Below, piece after piece: positions 13,732 through 15,852 of a DNA stretch of 15,852 nt. Under the pieces are notes generated by a model. The model did not search any database. It saw only the letters and a program-made list of their open reading frames with translations, and was not told the DNA's origin. This DNA comes from Thermoplasmata archaeon. GTDB lineage: Archaea; Thermoplasmatota; Thermoplasmata; Lutacidiplasmatales; UBA184. Positions within the stretch are counted from its first letter, which is position 1. Each line of letters begins with the position of its first letter. The stretch is from positions 1 through 15,852 of the forward strand of contig JAJZMW010000122.1 of the NCBI GenBank assembly GCA_021848165.1. Reading direction: 5' to 3'. A program made the translations under genes and the position numbers.

Positions 13732-14447
13732 TAGACGAACGCCCCGACGCCCGCGAGCCCCACGGCCCCGGCGAAGATCGCGTACAGGGCGATCGTCCAC
13801 GCGGTCGACGTGACCTGGACGCTCGTCTCGGGAAGGATCCCCGAGACGTTCAGCAACGCGAGCGAGCGCGCGGTGAGGACGGTCGTCCCGTTCGGTCCCG
13901 TCGTCGCCGCGGCCCACTGGGCCGCGGAGAACCACCCGCGGGAGAGGAGGATGTACCGGCTCGCGTTCGGGGTCGCGAAGGAAAGACCGAGCCGGACCGC
14001 GTAGGCCCCGATCGGGGTCGCGGCCGACGTGACGACGGACGCGGAGGCCGCCACCGTCGCGGAGGGGCCGAGCGACCCGAGGGAGAAGTTCGCCCACGCT
14101 CCCGAGGTGGTGGGCGTCGACAGGAGCGGAGGAGTGGCGAGCGCGCCCGTGGCGGTGTCGTTCCCCGGGAAGCCGTTGAACGCGTAGACGTTGAGCGTCA
14201 GCTCGAGGGAAGAGATCGTGACGTTGAGCGGGTCGGTCATCGTCACGACGATCGCCCCGGACGCTCCGGCCGGCAGGCTCGGGGCGGTCACCGCCGCGAC
14301 GAAGCGGTCCCCGACGCCGATCGGCAGCGGGGAGACCGGCTGCGCGCGGGCGACCGGGGCGAGCGCGGCGGCGAGTACGATGGCCACCACGAGGACCGGG
14401 GCCACGGCGAGGGGGATCCGCCGACGCCGGGCCGCGGCGCTACGCAC
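13689..14447 (-). CDS. Exported, C-terminally membrane-anchored protein, probably N-glycosylated
   Basis: The function is unknown. The 252-residue product starts with an Arg-rich n-region and a hydrophobic stretch (IPLAVAPVLVVAIVLAAALA) ending in a likely signal peptidase site, ARA-QP, after residue 35. The exterior part is Ser/Thr/Ala-rich and beta-strand-like, with six N-glycosylation sequons at Asn75, 96, 120, 161, 186 and 200. One transmembrane helix (about residues 217-238) and the basic tail YYRRTGRK follow. The topology is therefore outside-facing with a small cytosolic tail. The start is GTG 14447, 8 bases inside the end of the peptidase gene, with GAGGGG close upstream, so it is coupled to it. 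It may be the sensor or a substrate of that peptidase; this is inference. Confidence 0.75.
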   Translation of the reverse strand: MRSAAARRRRIPLAVAPVLVVAIVLAAALAPVARAQPVSPLPIGVGDRFVAAVTAPSLPAGASGAIVVTMTDPLNVTISSLELTLNVYAFNGFPGNDTATGALATPPLLSTPTTSGAWANFSLGSLGPSATVAASASVVTSAATPIGAYAVRLGLSFATPNASRYILLSRGWFSAAQWAAATTGPNGTTVLTARSLALLNVSGILPETSVQVTSTAWTIALYAIFAGAVGLAGVGAFVYYRRTGRKSRSGAR

Positions 14448-15345
14448 CGGGCCCCTCCCCCGGGGACCGTTCTTCGGCCAGGGCGACCAATCGGCGGATC
14501 CGTTCGAGCGCCTGACGGCGGCCGCGACGGCCCCGGCTCCCCAGGAATCCGACCGCTCCGAGGACCGGCCGAGCGGCGTCGGGGGAGGAGATCGCCTTGT
14601 AGAGGGCCCGCGCGAGGTCCATCGGTCGGTGCGTCACGGCGATCGCGTCCCCGTCCGCGCGGAGCTCCTCGCGCCGGGAGAGGAGCCCGCTCACCGAACC
14701 GAGGACCGGGTCCCACCGCATGAGCTGCGAGAACGTCCGCAGGAACGTGAGATAGCGCGAGTCGAGCTCTCGGACGTGCCCGAGCTCGTGCGCGAGCACC
14801 GCGACCTCCTCGTTCCGGGTCAGCCGGGCCCGAAGCGTCCGGGTCAGGAGGACGAGCTCGCGGCGGCGGAATCCCCGACCCGGTTCGCGACCGAGGAGCG
14901 TGTAGGAGAACGCGTCCGGGTCGGGCAGGTCGACCAGGTAGAGCGCCGCGGAGCCGGCGAGGCGTTCGAGCTCCGCCGGCCACGGGATCCTCTGGGAGCG
15001 GTAGAGCCGCAGGAAGCTGCGGCCCACGAGCTGGTTGAGACCGAAGGCGACCGAAAGGACCCCCAACGCTCCGGCCGCGCCCCAGGCCCAGGCCAGCGCC
15101 GCGGACACGGTGAAGATCGCCGGCGGGGCCGTCCAGAGCCCGTCCAGCGCGGCGACCCCGCCGTTGAGGAGGACCCAGCTGACGGCGGTGGTGGCGAGGA
15201 GGGCCCACAGACCGACGAACACCGCGACGAGCCGATGAACGAGCGGAGAACGCTGCGCGCGTCGCACCGCCCAGAGGATCGCGACGCCGACCAGGAGCCA
15301 CGCGACGAGGGGGAGGACGAGGAACCCTACGGGCGGGGCCTCCAT
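14440..15345 (-). CDS. Membrane zinc metallopeptidase, M48/M56 (BlaR1/HtpX-like)
   Basis: This is an integral-membrane protease, predicted to cut cytosolic or membrane proteins. The 301-residue protein has three hydrophobic segments (about residues 6-27, 36-60 and 76-103), then a soluble domain with the zinc motif VAVLAHELGHVREL (His186, Glu187, His190). The third ligand is probably Glu227 in REELRADGDA. The domain ends in a basic helical tail. There is no C-terminal penicillin-binding sensor domain as in BlaR1. ATG 15345 is chosen over TTG 15366, which directly follows the upstream stop and has no ribosome site. It is preceded by a BlaI-type repressor gene, so by analogy with BlaR1/MecR1 it may relieve repression by proteolysis; M48 HtpX-like quality control is the alternative. 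Confidence 0.85.
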   Translation of the reverse strand: MEAPPVGFLVLPLVAWLLVGVAILWAVRRAQRSPLVHRLVAVFVGLWALLATTAVSWVLLNGGVAALDGLWTAPPAIFTVSAALAWAWGAAGALGVLSVAFGLNQLVGRSFLRLYRSQRIPWPAELERLAGSAALYLVDLPDPDAFSYTLLGREPGRGFRRRELVLLTRTLRARLTRNEEVAVLAHELGHVRELDSRYLTFLRTFSQLMRWDPVLGSVSGLLSRREELRADGDAIAVTHRPMDLARALYKAISSPDAARPVLGAVGFLGSRGRRGRRQALERIRRLVALAEERSPGEGPGA

Positions 15346-15366
15346 CGCCCCGATGACTCCGGCCAA

Positions 15367-15726
15367 CTACAAAAGCCCGAGGCGTCGCCGAAGCTCCGCT
15401 TCCTCGTCGGGGTGCAGCTTGGAGATCTCCTCGTTCAGGTGGACAACGCCCGACGGGCCGAACATCGCCACGACCCCCTTGAGGAGGTTCTGCAAGTACT
15501 TGCGCTCGAAGTCGACCGGTCGATAGACGTATCGCTCGCCTCCGCGGCACGTCTCCCGGCGTCGGCGGACGAGCCCCTTCTCGTAGAGGCGGGAGAGGAT
15601 CGTGGCGACGGTGGTGTAGGCCACGCGGACCCCCCGATGGTCGAGGTCCCGTCGCACGGTGCGGGCGGGAGCCTCGCCGAGCTCCTGGAGAGAGCGCAGA
15701 ACATCGGATTCGAGCGAGCCGAGCAT
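15367..15726 (-). CDS. BlaI/MecI-family transcriptional repressor
   Basis: Family members bind DNA as dimers through an N-terminal winged helix and are inactivated by cleavage or ligand loss. The 119-residue protein reads as a textbook member: LESDVLRSLQELGEAPARTV for the first helices, VAYTTVATILSRLYEKGLV as the recognition helix region (the family's YTTV..L..L..KG pattern), then RYVYRPVDFERKY as the wing. C-terminal dimerisation helices follow (LNEEISKLHPDEEAELRRRL). The cytosolic product is encoded immediately before the M48/M56 peptidase gene (stop at 15367, peptidase ATG 21 bases later). The ATG at 15726 is about 33 bases after a TTAA element. Autoregulation is expected for the family. 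The pair mimics BlaI-BlaR1 but sits in an archaeal setting without a beta-lactamase. Confidence 0.9.
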   Translation of the reverse strand: MLGSLESDVLRSLQELGEAPARTVRRDLDHRGVRVAYTTVATILSRLYEKGLVRRRRETCRGGERYVYRPVDFERKYLQNLLKGVVAMFGPSGVVHLNEEISKLHPDEEAELRRRLGLL

Positions 15727-15753
15727 GCGGACACCCCACGGGGGCGGTCGGTG

Positions 15754-15778
15754 CCCCTTAACTACTCCGTCGCAGGGG
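15754..15778 (-). promoter_or_regulatory. Putative promoter/operator of the BlaI-peptidase operon
   Basis: TTAA at 15758-15761 is a TATA candidate about 33 bases before the repressor ATG. It is flanked by inverted arms CCCCT (15754-15758) and AGGGG (15774-15778), which could be a dimer-binding operator. The arms are only five bases long, so the operator call is weak. Confidence 0.35.
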
Positions 15779-15838
15779 AACGGACCAGTACGAACCGAAG
15801 GGGGTCGGCGGGGGTCGACGAGGGCCCTCCCGCCGAAG

Positions 15839-15846
15839 CCTTATGG
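15839..15846 (+). promoter_or_regulatory. Possible TATA box of a divergent gene beyond the right edge
   Basis: CCTTATGG resembles the other TATA candidates here and would place a plus-strand start roughly 25-35 bases further right, outside the window. Otherwise I see no gene in 15727-15852. Confidence 0.35.
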
Positions 15847-15852
15847 AGCCGC

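Noticed and set aside
12133..14097. 654-residue minus-strand frame opposite kae1 and the reductase
   Set aside because: It has no recognisable motifs and the opposite strand encodes well-conserved proteins.
12615..14723. 702-residue plus-strand frame across the reductase, exported protein and peptidase genes
   Set aside because: Low-complexity Arg/Gly/Pro translation; three genuine genes in other frames explain the region.
14440..15366. TTG at 15366 as the peptidase start
   Set aside because: It directly follows the repressor stop with no ribosome site; ATG 15345 comes just before the first membrane helix and is simpler. It is not fully excluded.
13689..15726. Reading the BlaI-peptidase pair as a beta-lactam resistance operon
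   Set aside because: There is no beta-lactamase or penicillin-binding sensor domain and the setting is archaeal, so only the regulatory architecture is shared.

Overview
The window reads as a compact, very GC-rich archaeal chromosome segment. The archaeal assignment rests on gene content: a clamp-loader small subunit, a Sec61-beta, an archaeosine tRNA-guanine transglycosylase with PUA domain, a stand-alone Kae1, a geranylgeranyl reductase and a Taw1 wyosine enzyme. It is also supported by isolated AT-rich hexamers sitting about 26-36 bases before many start codons, as archaeal TATA boxes do. A high-GC euryarchaeal lineage such as Thermoplasmatota would fit, but that rank is inference. I see no tRNA, rRNA, CRISPR array, insertion sequence or intein.

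Left part (1-2983): a degenerate-looking SAM methyltransferase reaches the left edge. It converges on a minus-strand unit running hypothetical helical protein, rfcS, moaC, moaB. The last three genes are joined by 4-base stop/start overlaps, linking a replication clamp-loader subunit with molybdenum-cofactor genes. The hypothetical protein has no convincing start codon.

Middle (3170-8413): on the plus strand lie an S49 peptidase of the SppA type without a membrane anchor, a 53-residue Sec61-beta and a HAD hydrolase. The HAD gene runs 85 bases into the oppositely oriented taw1. Upstream of taw1 is a zinc-ribbon protein gene, divergent from a single-domain rhodanese. Next, on the minus strand, a 405-residue bactofilin-like beta-solenoid with about twelve 17-residue repeats is followed by a small winged-helix regulator whose ribosome site overlaps the solenoid stop codon.

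Right part (8519-13731): a plus-strand run of five genes encodes family-5 uracil-DNA glycosylase, TgtA, a 76-residue protein of unknown function, Kae1 and a geranylgeranyl reductase, with gaps of 2-27 bases. With taw1, the window holds enzymes for three hallmark tRNA modifications: archaeosine-15, t6A-37 and wyosine-37.

Far right (13689-15726): a minus-strand trio encodes a BlaI/MecI-type repressor, a three-helix membrane metallopeptidase of the M48/M56 kind and an exported, sequon-rich, membrane-anchored protein. It resembles a stripped-down archaeal version of the BlaI-BlaR1 sensing circuit and is the most interesting system here. A TATA-like element at the right edge probably serves a divergent gene outside the window.
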